From: Sphingomonas ginkgonis
GTDB lineage: Bacteria > Pseudomonadota > Alphaproteobacteria > Sphingomonadales > Sphingomonadaceae
Assembly (NCBI RefSeq): GCF_003970925.1
Contig: NZ_RWJF01000001.1
Coordinates: 800,501 to 864,500, forward strand
Length of the DNA: 64,000 bases
Reading direction: 5' to 3'
Both the position numbers and the translations under genes were made by a program. Under the pieces are notes generated by a model. The model was given only the letters and a program-made list of their open reading frames with translations, did not search any database and had not been told where the DNA came from. This document shows, piece after piece, positions 18,176 through 28,473 of the stretch (its first letter is position 1; every line of letters begins with the position of its first letter).

Positions 18176-18376
18176 CGCCGAGGTCAGGTTCGGCGGGTTC
18201 GGCGACTGCATCCGCGCCTCGTCGATCTCGGCGACGAGGGCGTTCACCGGCCGCCCGGAATCGCGCGCGGCGATCTCCAGCGCGCGCCAGAACAGCGGCT
18301 CCAGGCTGATGGAAGTCGAATGGCCGGCAATCAGGATCGAACGCTTGACCGGTGGGCTGTAGGTAAGGGTCTCCAC
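18137..18376 (-). CDS. Ribbon-helix-helix domain protein
   Basis: 79 aa. The sequence has the compact RHH layout of the alphaproteobacterial RHH_4 family: VKRSILIAGHSTSISLEPLFWRAL (beta strand and first helix), then DSGRPVNALVAEIDEAR and NLTSALRQWLF. These are small DNA-binding or regulatory proteins. The start is a GTG at 18376, just after the phaB stop (ACTGAGG GTG), giving translational coupling. Its 3' end overlaps the ATP-grasp gene on the other strand. A target is not known. Confidence 0.85.
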   Translation of the reverse strand: METLTYSPPVKRSILIAGHSTSISLEPLFWRALEIAARDSGRPVNALVAEIDEARMQSPNPPNLTSALRQWLFGRALGG

Positions 18377-18378
18377 CC

Positions 18379-19101
18379 TCAGTACATGTGCTGCCCGCCG
18401 TTGATGGACAAGGTCGATCCCGTCACGAAGCCGGCGTTCTCGTCGGTCAGGAACGCCACTCCCCGCGCGATCTCGTCGGCTCGTCCCAGCCGCCCGACCG
18501 GGATCCTGGCGACGATCTTGCCGAGCACGTCCTCGGGCACCGCCGCGACCATGTCGGTGTCGATGTAGCCCGGCGCGATCGCGTTGACGGTGATCCCGGT
18601 GCGGGCTCCTTCCTGCGCCAGCGCTTTGGTGAAGCCGTGAATGCCCGACTTCGCCGCGGCGTAGTTGACCTGGCCATATTGGCCGGCCTGGCCGTTGATC
18701 GAGCCGATGTTGACGATCCGCCCATATTTGCGGCCGGTCATGTCGTCCCACACCGCTTTGGCCATGTTGAAGCAGCCGCCGAGGTTGGTGTCCATCACCT
18801 CCTGCCACTTGGCATGGTCCATCCGCTTCATCGTCGTGTCGCGGGTAATGCCGGCGTTGTTGACGAGGATGTCGACCGGGCCGAGCTCCTCCGACACCTG
18901 GCGGACACCCGCCATGCAGGCGTCATAGTCGGACACGTCCCACTTGTAGGCCTTGATGCCGGTCCGGTCGGTGAAGGCCTTCGCCCGCTCGTCGTTGCCG
19001 GCATAGTTGGCGGCGACGGTCACGCCCGCGTCCTTGAGGGCGACGCTGATCGCCTCGCCGATGCCCCGCGTTCCGCCCGTGACGATCGCTACCCGTGCCA
19101 T
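18379..19101 (-). CDS. phaB: Acetoacetyl-CoA reductase
   Basis: 240 aa short-chain dehydrogenase. It has the cofactor motif TGGTRGIGEAI, NNAG, the catalytic set S-Y-K in NIGSINGQAGQYGQVNYAAAKSG, and the PhaB-like segments NAGITRDTTMKRMDHAKWQEVMDTN and GYIDTDMVAAV. It reduces acetoacetyl-CoA to (R)-3-hydroxybutyryl-CoA with NADPH for polyhydroxyalkanoate synthesis. Two ATGs lie in tandem; GGAGG is correctly spaced only from the second, at 19101. No phaA or phaC is nearby. It heads a two-gene unit with the RHH protein. Confidence 0.95.
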   Translation of the reverse strand: MARVAIVTGGTRGIGEAISVALKDAGVTVAANYAGNDERAKAFTDRTGIKAYKWDVSDYDACMAGVRQVSEELGPVDILVNNAGITRDTTMKRMDHAKWQEVMDTNLGGCFNMAKAVWDDMTGRKYGRIVNIGSINGQAGQYGQVNYAAAKSGIHGFTKALAQEGARTGITVNAIAPGYIDTDMVAAVPEDVLGKIVARIPVGRLGRADEIARGVAFLTDENAGFVTGSTLSINGGQHMY

Positions 19102-19132
19102 CTGCATCCTCCATTATGACTTTGGTTAATCT

Positions 19133-20140
19133 CTACGGTCGGTTCCACCACCCGGCAAGCTCGCGGGACAGCAGCCCGTCCAGCATGGCCATGCCCTCGT
19201 CGCTGTCGTTGAGGCAGTCGAGCGCGGCGAACTGCTCGCCCCCCGCCGCGAGGAAGGACTCGCGCCCGCGCAGGCCCAGTTCCTCGATCGTCTCGAGGCA
19301 GTCGGCGGAGAAGCCGGGGGCGGCGATGGCGATCCTTTTCACCCCTTGTGGGGGATAGGCCTCGAGCGTGGCGTCGGTCGCCGGCTCCAGCCACCTGGCG
19401 CGGCCGAAGCGGGACTGGAAGGCGACGTCGACCGGGACGCTCATCCGTTCGGAGACGAGCCGCGCGGTCTTGCGGCACTGGCAGTGATAGGGATCGCCGA
19501 GCCGGAGCGTCCGCTCGGGCATGCCGTGGAAGCTCAGCAGCAGCCGCTCGGGCTCGAAGTCGAGCGCGGCGATCTGCCGCTCGAGGCTGGCGACCAGCGC
19601 ATCGATGTAGAGCGGATCGTCGTGGTAGGCAGGGAGGGTGCGGAGTGCGGGCTGCCAGCGCAGCGCGGCCATCCCCGCGAACAGCGCGTCGTGCGCCGAG
19701 GCGGTCGTCGCCCCGCTGTACTGGGGATAGAGGGGGGCGGCGAGGATCCGCTCGGCTCCCGCCTTCTTGAGCCGCTGCACCGCCGCCGCGATTCCGGGAT
19801 TGCCGTAGCGCATCGCCCAGTCGACCAGCACCGTGTCGCCCCATCGCCCGGCGAGCGCGCGGGCCTGCCGCGCGGTAATCGCAGCTAGCGGCGAGCCCTC
19901 TTCGGTCCACACCTGGCGATAGGCGTGCGCCGACTTGCTCGGCCGGGTGCGCAGGACGATGCCGTGGAGGATCGGCTTCCACGCGATCCGCGGAATCTCG
20001 ACCACGCGCGGGTCGGAGAGGAACTCCGCGAGGTAGCGGCGGACCGCGGCGGCGTCGGGCGCGTCGGGGGTCCCGAGGTTGATCAGCAGCACCCCGACCC
20101 GCGGGGTCGGGACGATCGGGTGGTCGGCGGGCGGTTGCAT
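19133..20140 (-). CDS. hemH: Ferrochelatase
   Basis: 335 aa, normal length. It inserts Fe2+ into protoporphyrin IX, the last step of protoheme synthesis. Family blocks are VGVLLINLGTPDAPDAAAVRRYLAEFLSDPRV, the LYPQYSGATTASAHDAL signature, the active-site His in LLLSFHGMPERTLRLGDPYHCQC, SRFGRARWLEP and the Glu/His-containing APGFSADCLETIEELG. It lies just downstream of the molybdopterin-type gene (6-base gap), so it may be part of that transcript. Confidence 0.96.
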   Translation of the reverse strand: MQPPADHPIVPTPRVGVLLINLGTPDAPDAAAVRRYLAEFLSDPRVVEIPRIAWKPILHGIVLRTRPSKSAHAYRQVWTEEGSPLAAITARQARALAGRWGDTVLVDWAMRYGNPGIAAAVQRLKKAGAERILAAPLYPQYSGATTASAHDALFAGMAALRWQPALRTLPAYHDDPLYIDALVASLERQIAALDFEPERLLLSFHGMPERTLRLGDPYHCQCRKTARLVSERMSVPVDVAFQSRFGRARWLEPATDATLEAYPPQGVKRIAIAAPGFSADCLETIEELGLRGRESFLAAGGEQFAALDCLNDSDEGMAMLDGLLSRELAGWWNRP

Positions 20141-20146
20141 GGGGCG

Positions 20147-22294
20147 CTAGATCAGCGCGAACGGCAGCTTGCGCAAGCGCCGTCCCTGCGCCGCCAGCGC
20201 ATTCGCCACCGCCGGGGCGAGCGGGAGCAGGCCGAGACCGCTCACCCCGCCCGGCGCGGCGTCGCTCGGCACCAGCTCGATCTCGATCCGCGGCAGCCGG
20301 TCGAGGCGCAGCCCGCCCGGGTCCGCGGCGACCGGCATGCCGGCGACGAGGCGGGGGGTTGGGCGCGTCGCCTGCTGCAGCGCGCTGACGAGCCCGCCCT
20401 CGATCTGCTGGCGGACCAGGCCGGGGTTGATTACCCGCCCGCAGTCGACCGCGGCGACCAGCCGGTCGACCCGCACCGTCCGGTCCTCGCCGATCGTCGC
20501 GCTCGCCAGCAGCCCGATGTGCGAGCCGTATGCGCTGACCGCGGCCAGCCCCATCGTGCTGCCGGCGCCGCCCCCGTCCCACCCGCCGATCCGCGCCGCC
20601 GCGAGCAGCGCCTCGGCGAGCCGGAGGTTGGTCCCGAGCATGGCGACCCGGTAGGAGAGGGGCTCGGCCCCGCCGGCGCGGGCCATCTCGTCGACGAAGC
20701 TCTCGGTGGCGAAGGCCGCGGCGGCGAGCTGCTCGCCGCGCACACTGCCGGTGCGGAGCGGCAGGTCGGCGCGCCCGGCCGCGATCCGCAGCGCCGGGAT
20801 GGCATAGGGCGGGATCGCCGTCGCGAGCGCGTCTTCCCCGAGGGTCCCGAACTTCCTGCCGAGCAGTGCGGCGAGCTCGTCGGCCAGCCCGTCGGCGGTG
20901 GCGATCGTCGCACTCCACGCGGCGATGCGGCTCCCGCCGGGCTGCGGGAGCGCGGCCATGCGCGCGCGCAGCGGCGCGGCGAGGGGTCGATGGTTGACCG
21001 TCTCGGCCCATGGCGGGGTGAGCTGGACCGGGGCCTTGAGCCGGCCGGCGAGCGCGATCGCGAGCGGGGCGGCGAGGCTCTCGACCGCGCCGCCGCCAAC
21101 CCCGCCGACCGCCAGTGGATAGAGGACGACCTCCCGCTGGCCGAGCCCGGCCGCCGCCGCTGCCGCCGCGCGGGCCAGCGCCGGCGCCTGCGTCGCGACC
21201 CACAGCTCGAGCCCGTCGGCGCTGAAGCGCGCGGTGGCGCTGTCCGGCTCAAGCCGCTCCGGCGACCGCGCGGCGACCTCATAGGTGGCGGCGAGCGGGC
21301 GCGATCCGGCCACCGCCTGGTCATAGTCGCCGCTCACGTGGAACGGCGTGGCGGCGCCGAGCGCGGCGTCGAGCGCGCGGCCGACTGCGGTCTCGTCACC
21401 GTCGCGGCGTCCCGAGAAACGCGGGTTCGCCGCGGCGAGCGCCTGTTCGGCCACCCACCACTGGTCGGCCACCGCCGCCAACCAGCCATTGGTGGCGACC
21501 AGGGCGCGCAGTCCGGGAACGCGCCTCGCCGCGGCCGCGTCGTGGCCGAGCAGCCGGCAGCCGGGGGGCGCCAGCCGGGCGGAAGCCTGCAGCAGCCCGG
21601 GCAGGCGGACGTCGGCAGCCAGCCGGAAGCTGCCGTCAGACTTGGCGGGAAGATCGAGGCGGGGGAGCGGCTGGCCGGCGAGGCGGCGGGTCGAGGGAGC
21701 GCGCAGCGGCGGCTCGTCCGGCACTCGCTCGCGCGCCGCGGCGTCGGCGAGCGCGGCGAACGCCAGGCGCTTCCCCTCGTGACGGACGAACCCGCCGGCG
21801 CTGTCGCATTCGTCCGCGGCGACCTTCCAGCGGCGCGCGGCGGCGGCGCAGAGCATCGCGCGGGCGGTCGCACCGGCGTGGCGGAGCGGCGCCTCGAAGG
21901 CGCGGACCGAGGTCGACCCGGCGGTCAGCCGCAGCCGCGGGTCGCCGGGATCGAATCCGCCGAGCCGGCCGGCGAGCGGATTGGGATAGTCGCCGGCGAG
22001 CGGGGCCGGCTCGACCGCGACGCTGGCCCAGTCGGCGCCGAGCTCGTCGGCGAGGATCTGCGGCAGCGCGGTCCAGCTGCCCTGGCCCATCTCGACCTGC
22101 GGCACCGCGACCGTGACCCGCCCGTCGGTGCCGACCTTGAGGAAGGAGCCGAACAGCCGGTCCGGGTCCCGCCCGGCCTGGAGCGCGCTGCCCCGCGATC
22201 GCGGCCACAGCGAGAAGGCGAGGACCAGCCCTGCCCCGGCCCCCGCGCCGACCAGCAGCGTGCGCCGGCTGACCGGCGCCAGGCGAGGACTCAA
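20147..22294 (-). CDS. Molybdopterin-binding aldehyde/isoquinoline oxidoreductase-like protein with degenerate active site
   Basis: 715 aa. A Tat signal ([14 protein letters not shown]) precedes a domain order like the large subunit of isoquinoline 1-oxidoreductase (IorB): [28 protein letters not shown], and a C-terminal [24 protein letters not shown]. Two active-site blocks differ from the norm. The family's GGGFGRR loop appears as [11 protein letters not shown]. The C-terminal GVGE-P block with the catalytic Glu appears as GVSGLG, placing Gly at position 686. No 2Fe-2S partner subunit is adjacent. It may be a non-catalytic member or use different chemistry. Its start overlaps the acyl-CoA synthetase stop by 4 bases. 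Confidence 0.82.
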   Translation of the reverse strand: MSPRLAPVSRRTLLVGAGAGAGLVLAFSLWPRSRGSALQAGRDPDRLFGSFLKVGTDGRVTVAVPQVEMGQGSWTALPQILADELGADWASVAVEPAPLAGDYPNPLAGRLGGFDPGDPRLRLTAGSTSVRAFEAPLRHAGATARAMLCAAAARRWKVAADECDSAGGFVRHEGKRLAFAALADAAARERVPDEPPLRAPSTRRLAGQPLPRLDLPAKSDGSFRLAADVRLPGLLQASARLAPPGCRLLGHDAAAARRVPGLRALVATNGWLAAVADQWWVAEQALAAANPRFSGRRDGDETAVGRALDAALGAATPFHVSGDYDQAVAGSRPLAATYEVAARSPERLEPDSATARFSADGLELWVATQAPALARAAAAAAAGLGQREVVLYPLAVGGVGGGAVESLAAPLAIALAGRLKAPVQLTPPWAETVNHRPLAAPLRARMAALPQPGGSRIAAWSATIATADGLADELAALLGRKFGTLGEDALATAIPPYAIPALRIAAGRADLPLRTGSVRGEQLAAAAFATESFVDEMARAGGAEPLSYRVAMLGTNLRLAEALLAAARIGGWDGGGAGSTMGLAAVSAYGSHIGLLASATIGEDRTVRVDRLVAAVDCGRVINPGLVRQQIEGGLVSALQQATRPTPRLVAGMPVAADPGGLRLDRLPRIEIELVPSDAAPGGVSGLGLLPLAPAVANALAAQGRRLRKLPFALI

Positions 22295-23958
22295 GCGCGG
22301 TAGCGCTGCTTGAGCGCGACCCGGTCGATCTTGCCGGTGCCGAGCCGGGGCAGCGGCTCGTCGACGAACACCAGCCGCGCCGGCACCTTGAACGCGGCCA
22401 GCCGGCCGGTCAGGAACTCGCGCAGGCCGGCCTCTTCCAGCGTGCTGTCCTCCTGCCGGTAGAGGATCGCCACCGGTACCTCGCCGAGCCGCTCGTCGGG
22501 AACCCCGAACACCGCCGCCTCGGCGATCGCCGGACAGGCGTAGCAGGCGGCCTCGACCTCGGCCGCGCTGATGTTCTCGCCGCCGCGAATGATGATGTCC
22601 TTCTTGCGGTCGACGATGAAGAGGTAGCCGTCCTCGTCGAGGTAGCCGATGTCGCCGGTGCGCAAATATCCATCCGCGGTGAAGGCCGCGGCGGTCGCCG
22701 CCGGATTGTCCCAGTAGCCGTCGATGTTGGCGGCGGTCCGGATGCCGACCTCGCCGCGCTCGCCAGGCGGAAGCTGGGCGTCGCCGGCACCGAGGATCGC
22801 CACCGTCACAAGCGGCTTCTGCGCGCGGCCGGTCGAGGCCGGCTTCTCGGCATAGTTGGACCAGAAGTTGCTGCAGCCGGTGGCATTGGTCTCGGTGAGG
22901 CCATAGCCGAGCGCCGGCTGGGCGGCGGTGAAGTTCTGCTGGAGCCGCTCGACGTGCGCGACCGGCCGCGGCGCCCCGCCCGCGGTAATGTCGGTCAGGC
23001 TGGCAAGGTCATAGCGGTCCTTGTCGGGATGGTTCATCAGCTCGAGACTCATCGTCGGCACCCCGACGAAATAGGTGACCTTCTCGCGCTCGATCAGCCG
23101 CAGCGCCTCGCCCGCGTCCCACTTGGGCATCAGCACCATGCCGCGCCCGATGACGAAGCTGTTGAGCATGACCGGCACCTCGCCGGTGACATGGAACAGC
23201 GGCACGGTGACCAATGTCCGGGGCGGGTTCTTGGGCGGCTCGCCCCGGCTCTCGAGGATGCCGAGGAGGACGATCAGCCCGCTCGCATAGGCATAGACCG
23301 CGGTGGTGACCGCGCGGTGGCTGGAGAGGGCGCCCTTGGAATCGCCGGTCGAACCCGAGGTGAAGAGGATGGTGGCGGGGTCCTCGGGCGCGATCGCCGG
23401 CAGTTCCGCGTCGCACTCCTCGTCGCCGAGCAACGGGGCGAGCGCCTCGGCGATCGGCCGCTCGATCGGCAGGGTAATGATGCGCTCGGCGCCCGCGACG
23501 GCGCAGCGCTGGGCGCGCGGCGCGTCGGCAAGGACCAGCGCCGGGCGGGTCAGGCCGATCGCATGGGCGAGCTCGGCCGACTGCCACCAGCCATTGACGA
23601 GCGTGGCGATGGCGCCGGCCTTGATCGCCGCCATGTAGGTGACGATCCAGCTCGGGCAGTTGCGCATCGCGATGGCGACCCGGTCGCCCTTGCGCACCCC
23701 GTGGCGGCCGACCAGCGCGCGCGCCAGGCGCGAGCTGATCTCGTGAAGTTCGGCGAAGCTCAGCCGCTCCTCGCCCGCGACCACCGCCTCCACCGCGCCG
23801 TTCAACTGGCAGAAGGCGTCGAAGAAGCCGGGCAGCGTGTCGGGAAAGTTGGTGACGATCGGCCGGCCGCGCTCGTCCTCGCCGATAACCAGCCGCCCGC
23901 CCGGGCCGGTGACCGCCGCCAGCACCTCGTCGAACCGTTGGTCCAGCGCGCTCGGCAT
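22291..23958 (-). CDS. Acyl-CoA synthetase / AMP-dependent ligase
   Basis: 555 aa from the ATG at 23958 (AAAGGAG upstream); the frame extends to 24003 without a ribosome site. The adenylation signature [20 protein letters not shown], the GYGLTETNA motif, [34 protein letters not shown] and the C-terminal Lys in [13 protein letters not shown] are all intact. It activates a carboxylic acid, probably a fatty or aromatic acid, as the CoA thioester; the substrate is not evident. It is first in a leftward run with the molybdopterin-type gene and hemH, and divergent from lgt. Confidence 0.93.
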   Translation of the reverse strand: MPSALDQRFDEVLAAVTGPGGRLVIGEDERGRPIVTNFPDTLPGFFDAFCQLNGAVEAVVAGEERLSFAELHEISSRLARALVGRHGVRKGDRVAIAMRNCPSWIVTYMAAIKAGAIATLVNGWWQSAELAHAIGLTRPALVLADAPRAQRCAVAGAERIITLPIERPIAEALAPLLGDEECDAELPAIAPEDPATILFTSGSTGDSKGALSSHRAVTTAVYAYASGLIVLLGILESRGEPPKNPPRTLVTVPLFHVTGEVPVMLNSFVIGRGMVLMPKWDAGEALRLIEREKVTYFVGVPTMSLELMNHPDKDRYDLASLTDITAGGAPRPVAHVERLQQNFTAAQPALGYGLTETNATGCSNFWSNYAEKPASTGRAQKPLVTVAILGAGDAQLPPGERGEVGIRTAANIDGYWDNPAATAAAFTADGYLRTGDIGYLDEDGYLFIVDRKKDIIIRGGENISAAEVEAACYACPAIAEAAVFGVPDERLGEVPVAILYRQEDSTLEEAGLREFLTGRLAAFKVPARLVFVDEPLPRLGTGKIDRVALKQRYRA

Positions 23959-24021
23959 CCTCGCTCCTTTGCCTTTGTTGTGCGTCGTCTTATGAGCGGC
24001 CAATCAACCAGGGGGAAGTCC

Positions 24022-24906
24022 TTGTCGAGCATGCTCATCGCCGCCGCGAACGCCATCGCGTGGACCGACCTCCACCTCGACCCGGTGGCGCTGCAGATCG
24101 GGGCGTTCCAGCTCCGCTGGTACAGCCTCGCCTATCTCGCCGGCATCTTCCTCGGCTACTGGTACCTGCTCAAGCTGATCGCCCAGCCGGGCGCGCCGAT
24201 GGCGCGGCGGCACGCTGACGACCTCGTCTTCTACGCCTCGCTCGGGATCATCTTCGGCGGGCGGCTCGGCTACGTGCTCTTCTACAACCTGCCCTATTAT
24301 CTCCAGCACCCGGTCGACATCCTGAAGCTGTGGGACGGGGGCATGAGCTTTCATGGCGGCGTCGTCGGGACCAGCCTCGGCATCCTCTATCTCGCCCGCA
24401 AGGAGAAGCTGAACTGGCTGCGGCTGCACGACTATGTCGCCTGCTGCGTGCCGTTCGGGCTGTTCTTCGGGCGCCTCGCCAATTTCGTGAACCATGAGCT
24501 GTGGGGCGCGCCGACCAACCTGCCGTGGGCGATCCGCTTCCCCGAGACGATCGGGACGATGACCGTACTCGGACCGCCGCGCCACCCGAGCCAGCTCTAC
24601 GAGGCGGCGATGGAGGGCATCCTCCTGTTCCTCATCCTCGCGGTGATGTTCTGGCGGAGCCAGGCGCGCTACTATCCCGGACGGCTGGTCGGCGCCTTCC
24701 TCCTCTTCTACGGCCTGTTCCGCTTCCTCGTCGAGTTCGTCCGCGAGCCGGACAGCCAGCTGGTCGCCTTCGCCCAGGCGACCGGGCTGCACATGGGGCA
24801 GTGGCTGTGCGTGCCGATGATCCTCGGCGGCGCCTTCCTGATGGCGACGAGCGGCAAGCGCCGGCAGCGGGTCGAGCCGACCTTCGGCACGGAGAGCGTC
24901 GCCTGA
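24022..24906 (+). CDS. lgt: Phosphatidylglycerol-prolipoprotein diacylglyceryl transferase
   Basis: About 294 aa, inner-membrane protein. It transfers diacylglycerol to the lipobox Cys of prolipoproteins. The Lgt signature is seen in [23 protein letters not shown], together with [13 protein letters not shown] and [21 protein letters not shown] lies five bases before a TTG at 24022 and about 14 before the ATG at 24031, so TTG is preferred; the difference is three residues. It begins a tightly coupled run of four genes. Confidence 0.95.
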   Translation: MSSMLIAAANAIAWTDLHLDPVALQIGAFQLRWYSLAYLAGIFLGYWYLLKLIAQPGAPMARRHADDLVFYASLGIIFGGRLGYVLFYNLPYYLQHPVDILKLWDGGMSFHGGVVGTSLGILYLARKEKLNWLRLHDYVACCVPFGLFFGRLANFVNHELWGAPTNLPWAIRFPETIGTMTVLGPPRHPSQLYEAAMEGILLFLILAVMFWRSQARYYPGRLVGAFLLFYGLFRFLVEFVREPDSQLVAFAQATGLHMGQWLCVPMILGGAFLMATSGKRRQRVEPTFGTESVA

Positions 24907-25883
24907 CCCCGCTCGAAAGCGCCATCGTCGAGCGGATCAAGGCCGAGGGGCCGCTGACCGTCGAGGCCTATATGGAGGCCTGCAACGCTTACTATTACGC
25001 GACGCGCGACCCACTGGGCGCGCGCGGCGACTTCACCACCGCGCCGGAGATCAGCCAGATGTTCGGCGAGCTGGTCGGCGCCGCGCTGGCCGACGCTTGG
25101 CAGCGCGCGGGCAAGCCCTGGCCGGTCCGCTTCGTCGAGCTCGGCCCGGGCCGCGGGACGCTCGCCGCCGACGCGCTGCGGGTGATGCGCTCGGCCCGGC
25201 TCGACCCGCCGATCCACTTCGTCGAGACCAGCCCGACGCTGCGCGCCGCGCAGGCGCTCCAGCATCCCGGCGCGCACTGGCACGACCGGATCGACGAGCT
25301 GCCCGACGACGGCCCGCTGCTGCTGGTCGCCAACGAGTTCCTCGACGCGCTGCCGGTGCGCCAGCATGTCGGCGGGCAGGAACGGCGGATCGAGTTCATC
25401 GGGGGGCATCTCGCCTTCGATCGCGACGGCGAGATCGTCGAGACCGCGCCGGCGCGCGACGAGGCGGTGGCGGCGATCGCCAGCCGGCTGGTCGCGCAGG
25501 GCGGGGCGGCGCTGGTGATCGACTATGGCCATCCGGAAAGCGCTCCGGGCGACACGCTGCAGGCGCTCCACGCGCACCGCTTCGCGCGGGTGCTCGACCG
25601 GCCCGGCGAGCAGGACCTGACGGCGCATGTCGACTTCGCCGCAGTGGCCCGGGCCGCGCGTGCCGCCGGGGCCGAGGTGACTCTGCTGGCCGAGCAGGGC
25701 CCGTGGCTCGAGCGGCTCGGGATCATCGCCCGCGCCGCCGCGCTCGCCGCCACCGCGCCCGAGCGCGCCGGCGAGATCGAGGAGGCCCGCGCCCGGCTCT
25801 GCCGCCCGGACCGGATGGGCAGCCTGTTCAAGCTGCTGGCGATCCACGCGCCCGGCTGGCCGGCTCCCGCGGGGCTCGGCTGA
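24903..25883 (+). CDS. Class I SAM-dependent methyltransferase, MidA/NDUFAF7 family
   Basis: About 326 aa. The family blocks are [48 protein letters not shown] (SAM site), [14 protein letters not shown] and DYGHPES. NDUFAF7 methylates an Arg of a complex I subunit; bacterial relatives are assumed to act similarly. The reading frame has no ATG, GTG or TTG where family members begin. The expected N-terminus [19 protein letters not shown] is preceded only by a CTG at 24903 that overlaps the lgt stop (CTGA), with GGAGAG 8 bases upstream. A CTG start is therefore proposed; the first ATG, at 24973, would remove conserved residues. Confidence 0.88.
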   Translation: MTPLESAIVERIKAEGPLTVEAYMEACNAYYYATRDPLGARGDFTTAPEISQMFGELVGAALADAWQRAGKPWPVRFVELGPGRGTLAADALRVMRSARLDPPIHFVETSPTLRAAQALQHPGAHWHDRIDELPDDGPLLLVANEFLDALPVRQHVGGQERRIEFIGGHLAFDRDGEIVETAPARDEAVAAIASRLVAQGGAALVIDYGHPESAPGDTLQALHAHRFARVLDRPGEQDLTAHVDFAAVARAARAAGAEVTLLAEQGPWLERLGIIARAAALAATAPERAGEIEEARARLCRPDRMGSLFKLLAIHAPGWPAPAGLG

Positions 25884-26398
25884 TGGCCGCCGCGCCGACC
25901 TACCGCGGCGCCACCGCCGCCGACGCCGACGCGATCCACCGCCTGTTCGTCGCCAGCTTCACCGACACGTTCGGCCATCTCTACCGGCCCGAGGACCTCA
26001 CCGCGTTCGTCGCCGGCTTCACCCGCGACGGGTGGGAGCGCGAGCTGCGCGACCCGGCGATGCGCTTCCGCCTCGCCGAGGCGGACGGGCGGCTGCTCGG
26101 CTACGCCAAGATCGGCCCGCAGACGCTGCCGTTCGAGCCGCGCGGCCCGGCGCTCGAGCTCCGCCAGCTCTATCTCGACCGCGACTGGCACGGGCAGGGC
26201 GTCGCGCAGCAGCTGATGCGCTGGGTGCTCGACGAGGCGATGCGGATGCGCGCGGAGGAGGTGTTCCTCTCGGTCTACATCGACAATGAGCGGGCCAAGC
26301 GCTTCTACGCCCGCTACGGATTCGAGCGGGTGGGCCGCTACGACTTCATGGTCGGGCAGCATGCCGACGAGGACATCATCATGCGGCTGGCGCTGTGA
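25883..26398 (+). CDS. GNAT-family N-acetyltransferase
   Basis: 171 aa. The acetyl-CoA fold is visible: YRGATAADADAIHRLFVASF, the strand RLLGYAKIG, LELRQLYLDRDWHGQGVAQQLMRWVL (the R/Q-x-x-G-x-G/A loop) and FYARYGFERVGRYDF. The substrate amine is unknown. It starts inside the MidA stop (TGATG) and its own stop overlaps the GTG of pgeF. Confidence 0.92.
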   Translation: MAAAPTYRGATAADADAIHRLFVASFTDTFGHLYRPEDLTAFVAGFTRDGWERELRDPAMRFRLAEADGRLLGYAKIGPQTLPFEPRGPALELRQLYLDRDWHGQGVAQQLMRWVLDEAMRMRAEEVFLSVYIDNERAKRFYARYGFERVGRYDFMVGQHADEDIIMRLAL

Positions 26399-27159
26399 GC
26401 GCGGTCGAGGTGCTGCGCTCGGCGCGGATCGCGGTGCCGCACGGCTTCCTCGGCCGCCGCGGCGGGACCAGCAGCGGCCCGATGTGGGGCCTCAACACCG
26501 GCCTGGGCAGCGGCGACGATCCCGCGGTCGTCGCGGAGAACCGGCGGCGCGCGGCGGCGGCGGTGCTGCCCGGCGCGCGGCTGGTCGGGGTCTACCAGGT
26601 CCATGGCGCCGACGCGGTGGTCGCGGGCGGCTGGTCGGACGCGGAGCGGCCGCACGCCGACGCGCTGGTCACCGACCGGCCCGGCGTGCTGCTGTCGATC
26701 CTCACTGCCGACTGCGCGCCGGTGCTGTTTGCCGATGCCGAGGCGGGGGTGGTCGGCGCCGCCCATGCCGGGTGGAAGGGCGCGCTCGGCAGGGTGGTCG
26801 AGGCGACGGTCGCGCGGATGGAGGCGCTCGGCGCCCGGCGCGAGCGGATCGCGGCGGCGGTCGGGCCCTGCATCGCCGCGCCCAGCTACGAGGTCGACGA
26901 GGCGTTCCGCGCCCGCTTCCGCGCCGCCGACGAGGGCTTTGACCGCTTCTTCTCGCCCGGGCCCGCGGGCAAGCCGCACTTCGACCTGCCCGGCTTCGTC
27001 GCCGCCCGCGCTGCCGCGGCCGGGCTCGGCGCCGTCGAGGCGCTCGGCGAGGACACCTATGCGCAGGAGAAGCGCTTCTACAGCTTTCGCCGGGCCACCC
27101 ACCGCGCGGAGCCGAGCTACGGCCGGCAGCTCAGCCTGATCGGCCTCGCCGCGGACTGA
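26395..27159 (+). CDS. pgeF: Peptidoglycan editing factor PgeF (DUF152, multicopper polyphenol oxidase-like)
   Basis: 254 aa from a GTG at 26395 overlapping the GNAT stop. The family metal/active-site blocks are present: YQVHGADAVV, LTADCAPVLFAD with the Cys, AAHAGWKGALGRVVE with the His, and VGPCIAAPSYEV. Homologues prevent L-Ser from entering peptidoglycan, and some act as purine nucleoside phosphorylases or deaminases. It is the last gene of the lgt operon, so an envelope role is reasonable. Confidence 0.93.
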   Translation: MSAVEVLRSARIAVPHGFLGRRGGTSSGPMWGLNTGLGSGDDPAVVAENRRRAAAAVLPGARLVGVYQVHGADAVVAGGWSDAERPHADALVTDRPGVLLSILTADCAPVLFADAEAGVVGAAHAGWKGALGRVVEATVARMEALGARRERIAAAVGPCIAAPSYEVDEAFRARFRAADEGFDRFFSPGPAGKPHFDLPGFVAARAAAAGLGAVEALGEDTYAQEKRFYSFRRATHRAEPSYGRQLSLIGLAAD

Positions 27160-27171
27160 CCGGGCGCCGGC

Positions 27172-28248
27172 TCAGTCGGGCGCGCGGATTGCCTTGGGGC
27201 GCTCGCCCGGGTTCTTGCGGATGTTGGGCTCGCCGTCGTTCGACAGCAGCGCCGAGACCCAGGTGGTCGCCTCGAACTGGCCGAACACCATCATCAGCAT
27301 CAGCGTCATCGGCACCGCGAGGAAGGCGCCGGGCAGCCCCCACAGCACGCTCCAGAAGGACAGCGAGAGCAGGGTCGCGACAGGATCGATGTTCTGGGTT
27401 TCCGCCTGCATTCGCGGGTAGATGAGGTTGCCGACGATCGTCGCGACGACCTGGATCACCGCGAAGATCACCACCGACTGCCAGATGGTCGGGAACTGGA
27501 CCAGCGCGAACAGACTGGGGAAGACCGAGCCGACCGTCACCCCGATGTTGGGGATGAAGGTCAGGAGGAAGAAGACCACGCCCCAGAACAGGACATTGTG
27601 GAGCCCCACTGCCGCCATCACGATCACCGCCGCCGCGGTCAGGATCGCGCCGGTGATGGTCTGGACCCAGACATAGGTCTCGATGTCGGCGACGATCTTC
27701 TCGATGGTGTTCTCGACCATCCGCGCCCGCTCGGACGAGCCGGCCGCCTTGTGGACCTTGTCGCCGAGCCGCTTCCGCCCGGCGAGGATGAAGCCGAAGT
27801 AGACGATCACCAGCAGCAGCCCGGAGCCGAAGCCCTGCAGCTCCGAGAGAATCGCGCCCGCCAGCCGCGGAATGCTGATCTCGCCGATCACCGCGGTGAG
27901 GTGGAGCGGCCGCTCGAGATGGAAGGCCTGGCCCGCGCTCATCGCCAGCGCGTCAAGCCGGGCGAGCACGGCCGGCCCCTGCGCGACCATCTGCGCCATT
28001 CCCTGCGCGATCGCGAAGATCCCGCCCGAGGCGATGCTGATGACGATGATTCCGGCGATCGCCGACACCGCCCAGCTCGGCGGCCTGGGCGAGAGGCGGT
28101 GGATGAAGCGGACCAGCGCATTGACCAGCACCGCCAGCACGAACGCCACCACCAGCGGGATCATGATGTTGCGCAGATAATAGAGCAGCGCGATGGCCGC
28201 GGCGATTCCGGTGATGATCTGCGCCGTGGCGACGCTGCGCGACTGCAT
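27172..28248 (-). CDS. AI-2E family transporter (PerM-like membrane protein)
   Basis: 358 aa with about eight hydrophobic segments. The domain matches the AI-2E_transport/PerM family: IPLVVAFVLAVLVNALVRFI near the N-terminus and the C-terminal LTFIPNIGVTVGSVFPSLFALVQFP and GNLIYPRMQAETQNIDPVATLLSLSFWSVLWGLPGAFLAVPMTL. The substrate is uncertain; the AI-2 label comes from one family member. Transcribed alone and convergent with pgeF. Confidence 0.92.
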   Translation of the reverse strand: MQSRSVATAQIITGIAAAIALLYYLRNIMIPLVVAFVLAVLVNALVRFIHRLSPRPPSWAVSAIAGIIVISIASGGIFAIAQGMAQMVAQGPAVLARLDALAMSAGQAFHLERPLHLTAVIGEISIPRLAGAILSELQGFGSGLLLVIVYFGFILAGRKRLGDKVHKAAGSSERARMVENTIEKIVADIETYVWVQTITGAILTAAAVIVMAAVGLHNVLFWGVVFFLLTFIPNIGVTVGSVFPSLFALVQFPTIWQSVVIFAVIQVVATIVGNLIYPRMQAETQNIDPVATLLSLSFWSVLWGLPGAFLAVPMTLMLMMVFGQFEATTWVSALLSNDGEPNIRKNPGERPKAIRAPD

Positions 28249-28473
28249 GGGCCCGTCCTGCGCCGCGCGGCGCGCCGGCGCAAGCGGGCGGGTTGACGGG
28301 CCGTCCGGCTTTCCTACCCGCCGCCTTTCTGCTTCAACCTCGCCGGTGCCGTCCCGCCCGTATTTCCCGTCCGCTCACGATCGCGTCGTGACCGTCTCGC
28401 AGGCTCACCACCGTGACCATTGGGACCTTTCGAGGTGCCCCGCCTCGCTCGGCCAAAGAAGCGGCCGCGGCGC
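28249..28473. other. Divergent intergenic region
   Basis: 225 bases between the AI-2E permease and the MFS gene. It must carry both promoters. I see no gene, tRNA or strong hairpin here. An extended MFS frame begins at 28420, but its added residues are basic and Pro-rich and look untranslated. Confidence 0.4.

Noticed and set aside
18137-18808. 223-residue minus-strand frame through phaB
   Set aside because: Only its last 79 codons are a real gene (the RHH protein); the upstream part is an off-frame shadow of phaB.
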